Source: Antilocapra americana
Taxonomy: Eukaryota; Chordata; Mammalia; Artiodactyla; Antilocapridae
Reading direction: 5' to 3'
Assembly: GCA_007570785.1 (NCBI GenBank)
Contig: ML664173.1
Coordinates: 13,859,933 to 13,923,932, forward strand
Length of the DNA: 64,000 nucleotides
Part shown: in pieces, positions 43,195 to 53,219 of the stretch
How the letters are laid out: the number at the start of each line of letters is the position of its first letter
Position numbering within the stretch: position 1 is the first letter of the stretch
Position numbers and translations under genes: made by a program
The notes under the pieces: generated by a model
Databases searched by the model: none
What the model saw: the letters and a program-made list of their open reading frames with translations, nothing else
What the model was told of the DNA's origin: nothing

Positions 43195-43360
43195 GTTAGA
43201 CAAGTCTGGCTTGCATCCTCCAGCTCTCTGGCCCTGGGCTAGTCACACAACTTTGATGAGCTTTTTTCTCCATCTGTGAAATGGGGATGTTAACTCACCT
43301 CCCAGATAGTTGCAAAGATTATCACACTTTGAGATACTGCATGAGTTGTATACCACGCTG
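43195..43360 (+). repeat. MIR SINE, 3' half
   Basis: gggctagtcacacaactttg, tctccatctgtgaaatgggg and agatagttgcaaagattatc preserve the MIR order. Confidence 0.8.
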
Positions 43361-43929
43361 CAGCCCTCAGACGTGGTTACTGCTGTTTGCCTCCACCCAG
43401 TGGGGCACTGGGGGCCTGCCAAAGTGGTGAACGGGTGGAAGGGGAAGAACTGTGGGGCTTGGGAAACGGATGGCCCGGTCAACGAGGGCATGGCAGGTTC
43501 CCAGCCAAGCCCTGCACGTGGGCTGGGGCTTAGTCAGCAACCAAGGAACAATGTCCGCCCCAAACAGCCAGGCCCGCAGTGTGAGCCCTTCCCCCAGCTC
43601 CCACCACTGTGCAACCCCAGTGCCCTGGTCCACAGGCCTCTCCACGCACTCACCCCTGCTCTGGCATCTTGGGGGCTCCAGGGCCCACCGTGCCCTCTGC
43701 TCAGGTGAGTAGCAAGGTGCCCCCAAGGTGGAAGAAGGCCACGCCCACTGCTCCTGCTGGTGTTGCTTCCCTTTCTGCTGGGCTGCCTGAACCTCCCAGT
43801 AAACTCCTGGCTGCCCCTACTGTTGCTTCTGGAAGACTGTCCTCAAGGGAAAAAACGAGAAAGGACTTCAGAGGATTTTGCATCTGTCCTGTTTCCATGG
43901 GCTAAACTGCACCCTCTGGCCACAGCTAT
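43361..43929. other. Unassigned sequence
   Basis: GC-rich unique DNA. Overlapping frames on both strands up to 132 codons, no family. Confidence 0.45.
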
Positions 43930-44060
43930 GGCAGAGTTGAGGGCAGCTGGAATTCAGCCCAGTTTTTACCAACAAATTCATTGTGTGACCTTGGGCATCC
44001 TTTCTAGGCCTCCTTTCCTTCCTCTGTAAAGTGAGGGGTTTAGACCAGATAGTCTCTCAA
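43930..44060 (+). repeat. MIR SINE fragment
   Basis: ttcattgtgtgaccttgggc, ctaggcctcctttccttcct and ctgtaaagtgaggggtttag follow the MIR 'gtgtgaccttgggcaagtcacttaacctctctgggcctcagtttcctc' order. Confidence 0.78.
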
Positions 44061-44099
44061 GTCTAGATGTAACATCTAAATGATGGCAAAACCGTTTAT

Positions 44100-44560
44100 C
44101 TCAGATTGGGACTCGAACCCAACCAAAACCCTGCTTGGGACTTGAACTCAGCCAAAACCCACAGAACCTGGTTTCAGGACCTAATGAAGTTTCGGTTCTT
44201 GATGTCTCATCGCAGAAAGAATTCAGTGAGAGACAAAGTGATAGATAAGTGGATTAATTCAGATACAGAGAGGAGCAAACTCCACAGACAGAGTGTGCGC
44301 CATTGCAGAGGGCGAATGCAGCCTCGAAATTTGGTGTGGTTAGTTTTTATAGGTGGGGTGATTTCATATGCTAATAAGTAGGAGGATTATTCCAAGTATT
44401 TTTGGGAAGGGGTGGAGATTTCCAGGATTTGGGTCACCGCCCACTCCTTGGTCTTTTAACAGTGCTGTGGAACTATCGTGGCTTGTTGATTGAGGATTAA
44501 GGTCTAGTCTTGCCTGCCACTTGGTCTCATTTGATTCTAATCGGTTTATGTTGTGTCCTT
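44100..44560 (-). mobile_element. ERV LTR, minus strand, second unrelated family
   Basis: Read on the minus strand it has TATAAAAA (44344-44351), the phrase ctgaattctttctgcgatga and, at its 3' side, two tandem units beginning 29 bp apart (44107 and 44136) that each contain a ggga-ct-gaactc/gaaccc and ccaaaacc motif. This organisation fits the R-U5 end of a ruminant ERV LTR. No proviral genes are adjacent. The family name is not assigned and the outer borders are approximate. Confidence 0.7.
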
Positions 44561-44604
44561 GGGCTATGTCACTCTTTCAAAAGTTGTGTCCTGCCGCTTT
44601 CACT

Positions 44605-44780
44605 CCTGTTAAGATGGCATGCCCTGAATTTCCATCCATTTGTTCATTCCTGGCACTTATTATTATTGTATTTTGTTTGTTTGCTAGTTGTCTGCCTTAC
44701 TTCATGCCAGTTCCATGAGGGAAGGGGTTTTGTTTGCTTTGTTCACTGCCGTATTTCTGCCACCTCCAAGAGCGCATGAT
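44605..44780 (-). repeat. LINE L2, antisense 3' tip
   Basis: ccatgagggaaggggttttg, tttgttcactgccgtatttc and tgccacctccaagagcgcat resemble the antisense L2 end ('ttgttcactgctgtatccccagcacc'). Confidence 0.65.
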
Positions 44781-45249
44781 GGAGGGTGGGAGCTTGCATT
44801 TGACCAAGTCATGGCAGGAAACGGAAGGTGGCAGCCTCAAAAGGGGACCCCTCAGAGAAGCAACCCCTCAGAGAGCCCTGTGTCTGAAGACAAGGCAGGG
44901 AGGGGTGAAGAGTACCCAGGGCTCACCACTGGGTAGGAGGTGGGCCTGAGGGAGTGTGGCTGAGCTGCACTGTAGGAGAGGACGATGCGGGGACAAGAGC
45001 TGAGCCCTGTGGCAGGGGAAAACAGCAGCATCATCCCATGTCCCAACAGGGACGTGAGTGGGGAGTAGAGACCTCCTCTCTTTCTCCTCCTGCTTCTAAC
45101 CTCGGGTCGCAGCATCCTATTGGCTGAATCCAACCAGAAACCAGAGAGCAGGAGCGCTCCCTGACACAGTCCTTAGAGGTCAGGTTCCAGGGCACAGACA
45201 AGGTGGGGAAGGGCAGACTTGGGTCTGGAGGGGCATATATGGCGGCCAT
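44781..45249. other. Unassigned sequence
   Basis: Unique DNA. No feature. Confidence 0.4.
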
Positions 45250-45390
45250 TCACTGCGTGTGCTATAAGCGTTCACTGAGCACTTGCTCCATGTCAGAGTT
45301 TGCACACTGGAGACAAAAATGTGATCCGAATGTGGGCAGAGCAAGGGCTCTGTCTGCCCTCAGGCAGCTCGAACACACCTTGCCTGGGTC
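45250..45390 (+). repeat. LINE L2 3' end
   Basis: gcgttcactgagcacttgct, ccatgtcagagtttgcacac and ctgccctcaggcagctcgaa follow L2. Confidence 0.65.
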
Positions 45391-45405
45391 TGGAAAGAGC
45401 CTCCC

Positions 45406-45406
<1 letters not shown>

Positions 45407-45446
<40 letters not shown>
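45407..45446 (+). repeat. (AC)n microsatellite
   Basis: Uninterrupted AC run of 40 bp. Confidence 0.98.
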
Positions 45447-45448
<2 letters not shown>

Positions 45449-45561
45449 CCCTCTGCCCGAGGGTCTCCCCTCACTATCTGATTTGGGGGCAGCAAGTAGA
45501 TAAATCAGTATGATTTACAAATTACACTGACAAATGGAAATGAGGGCGAACTGTGGAAGGA

Positions 45562-45605
45562 GGGGGAGGGGCTGGGGAAGGGGCTGGGGAAGGGCGGGGG
45601 CGGGG
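45562..45605 (+). other. G-rich tandem tract, strong G-quadruplex candidate
   Basis: Runs of 5, 4, 4, 4, 4, 3, 5 and 4 G separated by 1-2 base loops. It contains tandem GGGGCTGGGGAA units. Well above the four-run minimum for a quadruplex. Confidence 0.7.
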
Positions 45606-45644
45606 CATGGTGGGTGGGGAGCTGGGTGATGGGAGCTGATGGCC

Positions 45645-45660
45645 TGAGTCATGAATCAGC
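45645..45660 (+). promoter_or_regulatory. AP-1/MAF-type motif pair
   Basis: TGAGTCA at 45645-45651 is directly followed by TGAATCAGC at 45652-45660, an AP-1 site next to a MAF half-site-like word, 40 bp from the G-rich tract. Confidence 0.3.
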
Positions 45661-45689
45661 CCGCAGGAAGGGGACCTTGGAGTTGTGGT

Positions 45690-45850
45690 TCAGGCTCTAG
45701 AGTTTGAAAGGTTCTAATCCCACTCCATCAGTCATTTGATCTTGGGCCTTGATTCGGTTTCATCACCGCCGAAAACAGGTGAGCGGGTGGATATATGGGG
45801 CATAGGAATTTGGGGAGGATTAAACAAGAATCTGTGCAAAAGGTCTAGCC
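45690..45850 (+). repeat. MIR SINE fragment
   Basis: ctctagagtttgaaaggttc, tcatttgatcttgggccttg, gattcggtttcatcaccgcc and aaaggtctagcccggagtct are in MIR order, diverged. Confidence 0.7.
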
Positions 45851-46231
45851 CGGAGTCTCTGGGCACACCAAGAACACTATGATCATAATTAGAAACAAGG
45901 GCCACCGTCGCCCCTCCCCCACTCCCCGCCCCACCCCCAGGACTATCCCATTTCTCACTGGCGCGCCACCCCCCTCTCCAGCTCCATTTAGTTCTGAATG
46001 TTTTAGGTCATTCTCTGCCTGGCGTTCTGCCAAGGCTCTGACAAAGACTGGAGTTTCTGCTCATTCATCCTAATGCAAGTTTCTGCGTTTAGGACAATAG
46101 GGGGAAAAAAAATGCATGAAAGGGCTCGCTGCCTGTGGAGGGGAAATCTGCTTAGAATTGAAAATCTGAGTTCTTCCTTGGCCCAGCTCTCTCCTCCCAG
46201 TGCTTTGGCAAAGGCTGGCTGGGAGAGGAAG
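45851..46231. other. Unassigned sequence
   Basis: Unique DNA. No feature. Confidence 0.4.
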
Positions 46232-46262
46232 AGGAGGGGGAGGGAGGGGTGGGGAGGGGGAG
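46232..46262 (+). other. G-rich tract, G-quadruplex candidate
   Basis: Runs of 5, 3, 4, 4 and 5 G separated by single bases, within GA-rich surroundings. Confidence 0.6.
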
Positions 46263-46379
46263 ACCCAGCCTAGGACCACCGAAGGGCAGGTTTGGGGAGG
46301 CAGGGTGAGGACCCGGCTCACTTGGGTGAATAGGTTTCGGGGTGGCTGAGGAAGCCTGCCAAAGAGGCAGAGGGAAAAG

Positions 46380-46670
46380 GCCAGGCCCCGGCTGGCGCTG
46401 CTGCTGCACGGTTTCCATGGCGACGCCAGCTGCGGCTGGGGCCGGGCCTGCTGGCCGCCTCCACTCGGTTACCCAGCTCACGGAGGAGGACGCGTCTGAC
46501 AGGTCGCCGTGCCACCCTGTTCTAGGCACCAGTGCTGCCACTCCCTGGGGGAGATGGGGTCCAGGGAGCTCCCCTGCAAGCCTCTGGATAAAGCGCAGGC
46601 TTTATCCAGGCCGGGATTGAGACGGGCGGCTACGGAGCTAGGTAGGCGGAGTCAGAGATGGGGCCATGGA
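46380..46670 (+). promoter_or_regulatory. CpG-enriched patch (possible small CpG island or promoter)
   Basis: About 15 CpGs in 46380-46520 and several more to 46670, versus strong CpG depletion in most of the window. Contains an X-box-like GTTTCCATGGCGAC (46411-46424, two mismatches) and a perfect 11-bp hairpin (46584-46609). No transcript or exon structure is evident. Confidence 0.4.
46584..46609. other. Perfect inverted repeat, 11-bp arms
   Basis: CTGGATAAAGC (46584-46594), loop GCAG, GCTTTATCCAG (46599-46609). Could be a hairpin in RNA or a paired protein site. Confidence 0.85.
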
Positions 46671-47222
46671 CGAGGACAAACCAGGCCCCCCTGGAGGCCA
46701 GTGGGCCTTCGTGAGACTTGGCGAGGCCAGATGTGTTTGCTAAAGATGCCTCTGGAGGGCCCTAGAGGATGGGTAAGGTGGGTGGAGGTGAGAGGCATGA
46801 GGAGGGCTGGATGGATGAGAGGTTAAGCGGAGGTTACAGGGAAATCCAGCAGAGGGACAATGGCCTGACCTAGGGAACCAGCTGGAGCCAGGGAGATGAG
46901 AGCTCTTTAAGAAGTGACTGTATCTGGTGCTTGGATGATGAACTGGGTGATGATGAAAAAGGTGATGAACTGGAGGAGCCCAACACATCTCCCAGAGCGG
47001 CAGGTAGGTGGGGCTGTGCTCCCCAACGCGGAGAATAGGGACAGGAACCCTTCCAGAAGAGAACGCCTTCATATCATTCTTGTCTAGCTTCTCCCCGGCC
47101 TCTGAGCCCACCAAGGGCTAGATCACAAAGCAGTTGCTTACATTTGACAGAAGGGCAAGAGATAAGAAAGTGGGGGAAACAAGACATACAAGGGCGCTCC
47201 ACTCTGATTGTTTCTGACAATC
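46671..47222. other. Unassigned sequence
   Basis: Unique DNA. A local direct repeat of gatgaactgg (near 46937 and 46967) with gatgatgaa words between. A CTCF-core-like CCAGCAGAGGGAC at 46847-46859. No gene. Confidence 0.4.
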
Positions 47223-47686
47223 ACCAGTAGAAATGGACCAGAGGCCAGACATGAAATTTGCACAAGGTTTTATTGGGGCTCCTGCCTCAGCGGAGGGAGA
47301 AAGAACAAACAGGTTCCCTTGCTTTCTTGCTCCTGGAGAGGGGGCAAGCCGGTTCCCTTTTTGGGGTGAGGGTGCCAGGGGTCAGGCCTGCGGGGTGGCT
47401 TAGGTTGTTTGCTTAGGTGGCATCATATGCAGCGGGCATGCTCATGTGCAGTGTAACCTGCTTTTGCTCCTGACTCCCTTGTTTTCGCTCCAGGTTCCTC
47501 AAAAGCGGCAGTTGGTTTTTTTGGTCTCTTTGTGTCTTTTGTCCAGAATTTTTCTGGGTCTGCCCAAGCACATAGTTATTTTTAGTCCCATATGGTTTCT
47601 TTGTATCTTGTTGCTGGAGGAGAGGTGCGTCCAGGTGCAAGCATTGCAGCTCTGCAGCAAAGCATCCCATGTCCCAGCCTGTCTCA
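47223..47686 (-). mobile_element. ERV solo LTR, copy 3
   Basis: Minus-strand relative of 865-1368 and 27797-28340. Starts TGAGACAGGCTGGGAC on the minus strand at 47686, carries the actaaaaataact block and a good AATAAA signal (antisense in tttattgggg near 47269), and ends at gtctggcctctggtcc. The final 30 bp seen in the other two copies are missing or replaced. Confidence 0.85.
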
Positions 47687-48284
47687 AAAGACACACTGTC
47701 CCCTGGATGCGTGCAACCTGAAGGAGCCGGTGGGGCTGGCCCCTCAAATGCATCTGGTGGAACTTTGTCACCAAACCAAATGTGCAGTCTTTTTGTTTTG
47801 TCTTGCTCTGGTCATCTTGGTATCCAAATCATTTGTTACGATTCTATTTTATTTTTACTCCCTGCGGAATTCCTTTCACAAGTCCTGTGTCAGGGTGGAA
47901 CCCTGTTTCCTGTGCCGAGACAGATCTACCTGTGAGAGTATCTGTTTGCAGCCCCCTCCCTTGTTCTAAGTAAGTGGATGGGGCAGGTGGGCATTGAACA
48001 CAGAGGACCTGGCCCTGCCGACCTTGGGCTCTGCTGGAGGAATCTTTGCCACTTTCCTTTATGCAATAGACCTCCGTGTCTAAAGGGCTTAGTGGAGACA
48101 GGACTTCCCAGGGACACAGCTACCTGTGTCATTTTTATGGGGACCCAGCTAGCCAAGGGTACACTTCATTGGCTCCCTCTCACCTGCTCTTGTCTTTTGA
48201 CTCATAATTCCTTGATTCTTGGTGAGAAAATGGTGGCGGGTAGGGGGGAGTTTGGGTTATCCAGGGTAGCCCTGTGTTCCCAGC
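47687..48284. other. Unassigned sequence
   Basis: Unique DNA right of the LTR. No proviral sequence, no gene. Confidence 0.4.
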
Positions 48285-48480
48285 TCTCAGACCTCCCCGA
48301 TCACCTTCTCTAATATCCTACCTTCCTCTAACTCTACTCCCAAGACCTGGTTTCCGCTTTTGCTGTGTTCTCACCGCCTTCTGTAATTATTTTGTTGTTC
48401 ACGTGATTATTACCAAAGGTTTGTTGTGTGAGTGTATGGTCCTTGAAGCAGGGACTTTGTATGGTTCACCACTAAAGTTT
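48285..48480 (-). repeat. LINE L2-like, antisense
   Basis: gacctccccgatcaccttct, ctgtaattattttgttgttc and ccttgaagcagggactttgt resemble the antisense L2 3' end. Confidence 0.6.
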
Positions 48481-48711
48481 CAACCCCTTAGAATGGTTTC
48501 TGGCTGCCAGGAAGTGCTCAGTTTTTGCTGAAGGAAAAATTACTAAGTGAATGAGTGGACAGATAAACCCAAGAGAACTGGCCAGTTTTTCTTTAATGCA
48601 TTTCTCCTCTGATGGGGTTCAGGAGGCCCTTGGGTGATTTTTTTTCCCATGTCCATCTCTCTGTTTCAAGGAGGGCTGGACTCCAGATATTCCTGTAGAT
48701 TGGGCAAGGGT

Positions 48712-49196
48712 GTTATTTATCATCCAATACATATTTCTTGTGGGCCCATGGGTGCCAGGCCCACCGTGAGATGCAGCAGGTCCAGCAGGGAGTAAGACAA
48801 ACAGGGTTCCCGCTCTCATGGAGCTGATAGTTAGTGTGGCAGACAGACAATAACATGAATGAGTGACTAAATACATTGTAAGTGAGGCAGATGAAATGAA
48901 AAAAGCCCTGTAATGGAGGATCTAATAAAAGTAGGGTAGTCACAGAAGATCTTTCTGAGAAGGTAATGCTCTCTCTAGCTGAGACCTGAAGGTTTGGAAG
49001 GAGCCAGGCCTGTGAAAAGATAGTGGAGTGATGCTGTTCCAGAGTGAGACCAGCGAGTGCAAAGGCCCTGAGGCAGGAAAAGACTTGGTGGGCTCCAGAA
49101 GGCCGGTGGTCAGGGAGATGGGGCAGAACCTGGTGTTGAAGGCCTTATAGCCGATGATGAGAAGTTTGGTTTTTTTATTGAGGGATATTGGCAACC
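48712..49196 (+). repeat. LINE L2 3' end (long, clear)
   Basis: ctctcatggagctgatagtt, atctttctgagaaggtaatg, agctgagacctgaaggtttg, gcaaaggccctgaggcagga and gatgagaagtttggtttttt give nearly the whole L2 3' sequence in order. Confidence 0.93.
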
Positions 49197-49197
49197 A

Positions 49198-49225
49198 GAC
49201 TTCCTTGGTAGCTCCGTCGTAAAAA
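49198..49225 (+). mobile_element. Bov-tA SINE, 5' head (host of nested insertion)
   Basis: cttccttggtagctccgtcg plus the start of the taaa block is a sense Bov-tA head, broken at 49225. Its remainder is at 49413-49572. Confidence 0.75.
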
Positions 49226-49412
49226 TTGTTGTTGTTTAGTCGCTAAGTGGTGTCCAACTCTTTTGCAACCCCATGGACTGTAGCCCGCAAGGCTCCTCTC
49301 TCCATGGGATTTCCCAGGCCAGAATACTGGGGTGGGTTGCTGTTTCCTTCTCCAGGGGATCTTCCCAACCCAGGGATCAAGCCCACTTCTCTTGCACTGG
49401 CAGGTGGATTCT
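49226..49412 (-). mobile_element. Bov-tA SINE, nested, antisense
   Basis: gtttagtcgctaagtggtgt, gcaaccccatggactgtagc, ctggggtgggttgctgtttc, gggatcaagcccacttctct, ending gcaggtggattctt. It lies within another Bov-tA of opposite orientation. Confidence 0.9.
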
Positions 49413-49572
49413 TATGCAGAAGAAGTGGGTTTTATTCTAGGGTCAGAAAGATTCCCTGGAGTAGGAAATAGCAACCCACTCCAGTGTTCTTGCCTGGGAA
49501 GTCTCATGGATAGAGGAGCCTGGCAGGCTGTGGTCCATGGGGTTGCGAAAGAGTTGGACACCACTTAGTGAC
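49413..49572 (+). mobile_element. Bov-tA SINE, remainder of the host copy
   Basis: agaagtgggttttattctag (diverged B-box region), actccagtgttcttgcctgg, catggggttgcgaaagagtt, ending ccacttagtgacaaca. Confidence 0.88.
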
Positions 49573-51410
49573 AACACAGCAACACATTGACAACCGTTGT
49601 CAGGTTTTCCCAGGTGAGTGATGGGTTCTGACTCACGCTTTGGCTTCTAGATAGAGAATGAATTGGGGGCGGGGTGGGGTGGGAAGCAAGATCTGGAGGT
49701 GGAGAGTGAGGAAGTGAGCAGCAACTTTGGTTAGGGTGCTGGCCACAAGAAAAGTGGGTAGAAAAGAGACCTGGCAGGGTTGGGGGTAGTGGGTGGGAAC
49801 TGAGAGGACCTGTTCAGGGTGGGGACGTGGAGGGAATGAGATGCGTCTCCACGATGCTCAGCTCTCTGGCCTGAGCAATCCAGTCAATCTGGTGAGCAAC
49901 ACAGTGTCCAGCTGCTGTCAGAGGAAGACCTGGTGTGTGATAAACACGTGAGAACCTTCCCTCCAGAGTCTACTCTGGCTGGGCAGGAAAAGATTCCACT
50001 CCTGCCACATAAAGAGCCTCCCGTGTGCATGGCACGACGTGGGGGTCATGAGCAGAGTTGTTAAGTGCTGATTTATCCACAGTGCTGCATGGCCTTCAAT
50101 CACCTAATTCTCTCCCCAGTTCTGGCGTTTGAAAGCATGCCTGGACCCAGTGGTTTGGAGAGAGAGTGCTCTACTTCTCAAGGGCCTTCCTACTGAAGGG
50201 GAGCAGCTTCAGACTCCAGAGGGCGGAACCAGAGGGTGAGAGGCACAGGGATGCAGATTCTAGCTTAACAGAGCAAGAAAGAGATGGCTGATAACGAGAG
50301 CGTTTTCACAGGGATGAGCCTTCCATCTCTGGGTGTATTCAAGTGGAGCCAGTCAACCCAGGAGCCCAGTCAACAAGGAGACGGGGTTCCTGTGGTTGTG
50401 AACACCCCTTTCTTCTGGCCTCCCCCCACCCCCACTGGACCTCAGTAGTTCAGCAGCTGCCACCTCCCAAGGCAGGCACAAAAACCGCTCTGCCGGTTGG
50501 CTATGACTAAGCGGCTAAGTCACAGCTAAGCCTACCCTGCTTGCTCTGGGTTTAACAATCTCTGCTTCCTCCCTGCCCGTAGTGGCCAGGGGAAGAGCAA
50601 TCCTCAGCGTGGGTGGAGCGGTGGGGCCTGGCTGATGCCATGCAGGCCTGTCCAAGGCCTCCCCGCTTTTCAGGAAAGGGCATCCTCACGTCTGTCTGGC
50701 ACTGCAGCCAGGCGTGGTCGCCGGACTCCTGCAGAGACACTCCAGGGGCCTCACGGATGTGAGGATGGGGCTCTCCTGCCCTAAGCGATAGGTGGAGGGG
50801 GGGCAACCCTAGCTCCCCAACCTCTCCCAGTAGCGCCCCTAGATGGACAGAACTCTACCCACGAGTCCTGGGGGACTGTGAGCCACACAGGCCGAGAGAC
50901 TGCATGCAGGCAACCTGGTCCCAGCTGCAGCGGAGGGTGGGCTAACACTTCCAGCAGGCTCTGAACTCTGCCAGGCGTGACTGCTTGGCTCCAGGGCTGG
51001 TCTCAGATGCTGCAGGGTGTCATGCTAATAGGGGGTACAGGATCCTTGGTGTGAAGGAGCTGTCCTTCACTGACAGGACTGCAAACTCCTGTCAAAACGC
51101 TGACGATGGTAATGAAAGGAATAATGCCAGGCAGGAGAGAGGGTATGAGGGGCCTGCTGGAGGAGCTGCCCAGACTTTCCAGTGGGCATCATGGGGAGGA
51201 GGGGGTTGCCTAGCTGGGGTGGGCTTCCCCTTCCCTTGGCTGTGGCCCCACGCTTGGGGGCCAGTGTGGAGACAGCCGATTCGCATTCCTGACTTCTCAG
51301 ATTGGAGGCCCAGTTGAGAGCTGACGGGTGCATGGGTGGGTGGATGGGGGGCTAGCTGGGGCCGCCCTGGAGGGTTGGGTGGGGCGGCGGGGCCTCCAGG
51401 TTTTCCCGGC

Positions 51411-51475
51411 CAGCTGACCCTGTTATTTTTAGCTCTGGAATGCTCCTCCCAAGCCCCTCTTCTGTTATGTTTATC
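51411..51475 (+). promoter_or_regulatory. Candidate muscle-type enhancer: E-box, MEF2, TEAD, GATA
   Basis: CAGCTG (51411-51416), TTATTTTTAG (51423-51432, fits MEF2 YTAWWWWTAR), GGAATG (51437-51442, TEAD/MCAT) and TTATCT (about 51471, GATA). Four muscle-enhancer motif classes in 65 bp of unique DNA. Function inferred. Confidence 0.4.
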
Positions 51476-51896
51476 TTGCTTTTGTATCTCTGTTCCTCTC
51501 CAGGAAACCAGTGCAGCAGGAGTGGGATAAATGGAGGGAAGCAGGGAGGAGATTGGGGAGGGGGTGCTGATGGAATCAGAGAGGTTGGTGGGGGCCTGGG
51601 CTGGAGGAAGAGGTGGGCGCAGCTCCAGCCTGCCCCTCCCCCAGGCCCAGGGGCTGCCTCTTTCTCACTTTCTGCATTTCTTAGGGTTGGGGCCCCCAGG
51701 AAGCCTTCCTCCTCCACCACCACCACCCTGATAATGTGCACTTGTCATCAGCCTAGCCCTTGGGCAGTCCCGTCCTCTCAGCTGTCCTCTTGGGACCTCA
51801 GGTGAGGTCAGACCTAGATGAGGGGTGGGCAGGGTCAGCCCCTGACCCCCAGCCCTGGGTCAGGACACCCTGGGATCCCTTGAAACAATTCCTCTG

Positions 51897-51908
51897 GGAA
51901 AATGAAAC
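51897..51908 (+). promoter_or_regulatory. ISRE-type motif
   Basis: GGAAAATGAAAC fits the core GGAAANNGAAAC exactly. Confidence 0.35.
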
Positions 51909-52904
51909 AGGCGTGGGGAAGGGCACTGGGTGAACCCGGCTCTCAGTCCTAAATGTAAAATGGAAACAACAGCCACTCTTCTCTGTGAGGGGACTCAGGG
52001 CTGCAGGAGAAGGATATGAAGCCATCCCGACACCACGGGAAGCTGCGAGTCTATGGTTATGGGGTCAGTCGCATCCCATAGGGGGGCCTCTCCCCTCTCC
52101 TGGAGGTGGTTCAGCAGTGCTTGGAGGAAGCCACCCGCCTCCCCACAGCCTCCCTTAGTTGCCACCTGGCTGCTAAAACTCTGGTTACAGGGGTGTGTCA
52201 CTCACCCACCTGCTCCCCTCCTTCCTCCCCCCAGTGCTCGGGTGCTGGTGTGCACCCTGCTGGGGACAGGGAACACCTTCTGGCTGCCAGAGGTGGGGGC
52301 TGCCAGAAGATATGCCCACCTCCTGCCAGCAGAGGGGAGGGGGCTGAAGTTTACACGATGCTTTTTCCTGAGTCAGGTGAGCGCGCTGTCTCTTCCTGTC
52401 TTTTCCTTTAAGCCACCTTCTAGGGACTTGCCGTCAGCCCTCGGGGTGCCTGGTGACATCTGGAGCTGGCACTCCGGGAAGAGGCTCCAAAGGCGGTCAG
52501 CAGGGAGCCTTGGTCTTGGGGGGGTTGGTGAAGGAGCGGCAGGGGCATTCTGGCCACTAGCTGTGGTCAGAGAATCAGTTGATAAATGGCTGTGCTCCAG
52601 GCTGAGCTGCGCCTTGGAAAACCTTCCGCAAAGTGAGGTGGGCCTGCCCAGACCAGTTCTGGGTGCAGGCGAGGGAGGGGGAACCATCTGGGGTGCCCAC
52701 TGTCCCTGGAGGCAGGGGGGGCCGACACCACCTAGAGACGGTGGCGAGGCGGCAGCGCAGCTGCCGTCCCGGAAAGGCTCTGACCTTCAGAACGGGAGAC
52801 AGAAATAGCTGGGCAGAGAAGAGAACCATGTGGGGAGGTGTCCAGGCTGGGCAGGGGCAGGCCCAGACATGAGGAAGGGAAGAAAGCCCTGCTCCAGACA
52901 CTCA

Positions 52905-53070
52905 CTGTGCTGGCATTTCATGCACTTTCATTTATTCCCCCCGCCCCCTTCCCGCCAGCCCACGGGTATTGGCATCTCCATTTCACAGATGAGAAGACTG
53001 AGGCTCAGAGTGGGTGTGGCCTGGCTGGTAATCAGCAGAACTGGGACTGAACCAATCCCAGCTGGTCTGA
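52905..53070 (+). repeat. MIR SINE
   Basis: atttcacagatgagaagact, gaggctcagagtgggtgtgg and ggtaatcagcagaactggga preserve the MIR 3' half. Confidence 0.85.
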
Positions 53071-53219
53071 CAGTCCACTCCTCTACAATGCCTTGGGCCC
53101 CCTCCCGTTCCTAATTACAGCTGCCATGCTGGGGTGGGGTGGGTGGGGATACTTAGCTGAACTGGCACCTGCTGCTGGTCTGGTGTGGGGGAAGATGAAA
53201 TCCCCTCAATGAGGCCTGG

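Larger units (their letters stand above)
49575..52904. other. Repeat-poor unique block
   Basis: 3.3 kb with no recognised interspersed repeat, unusual for this window. Composition is GC-rich. Frames of up to 251 codons occur on both strands but match no family. Holds the MEF2/E-box/TEAD cluster (51411-51442), an ISRE-type site (51897) and a CTCF-core-like CCAGCAGAGGGGA (52325-52337). Confidence 0.5.

Noticed and set aside
52053..52808. 251-codon plus-strand open frame in the repeat-poor block
   Set aside because: Competing frames on both strands, Arg/Gly/Pro-rich composition and no family resemblance. Kept only as part of the block note.
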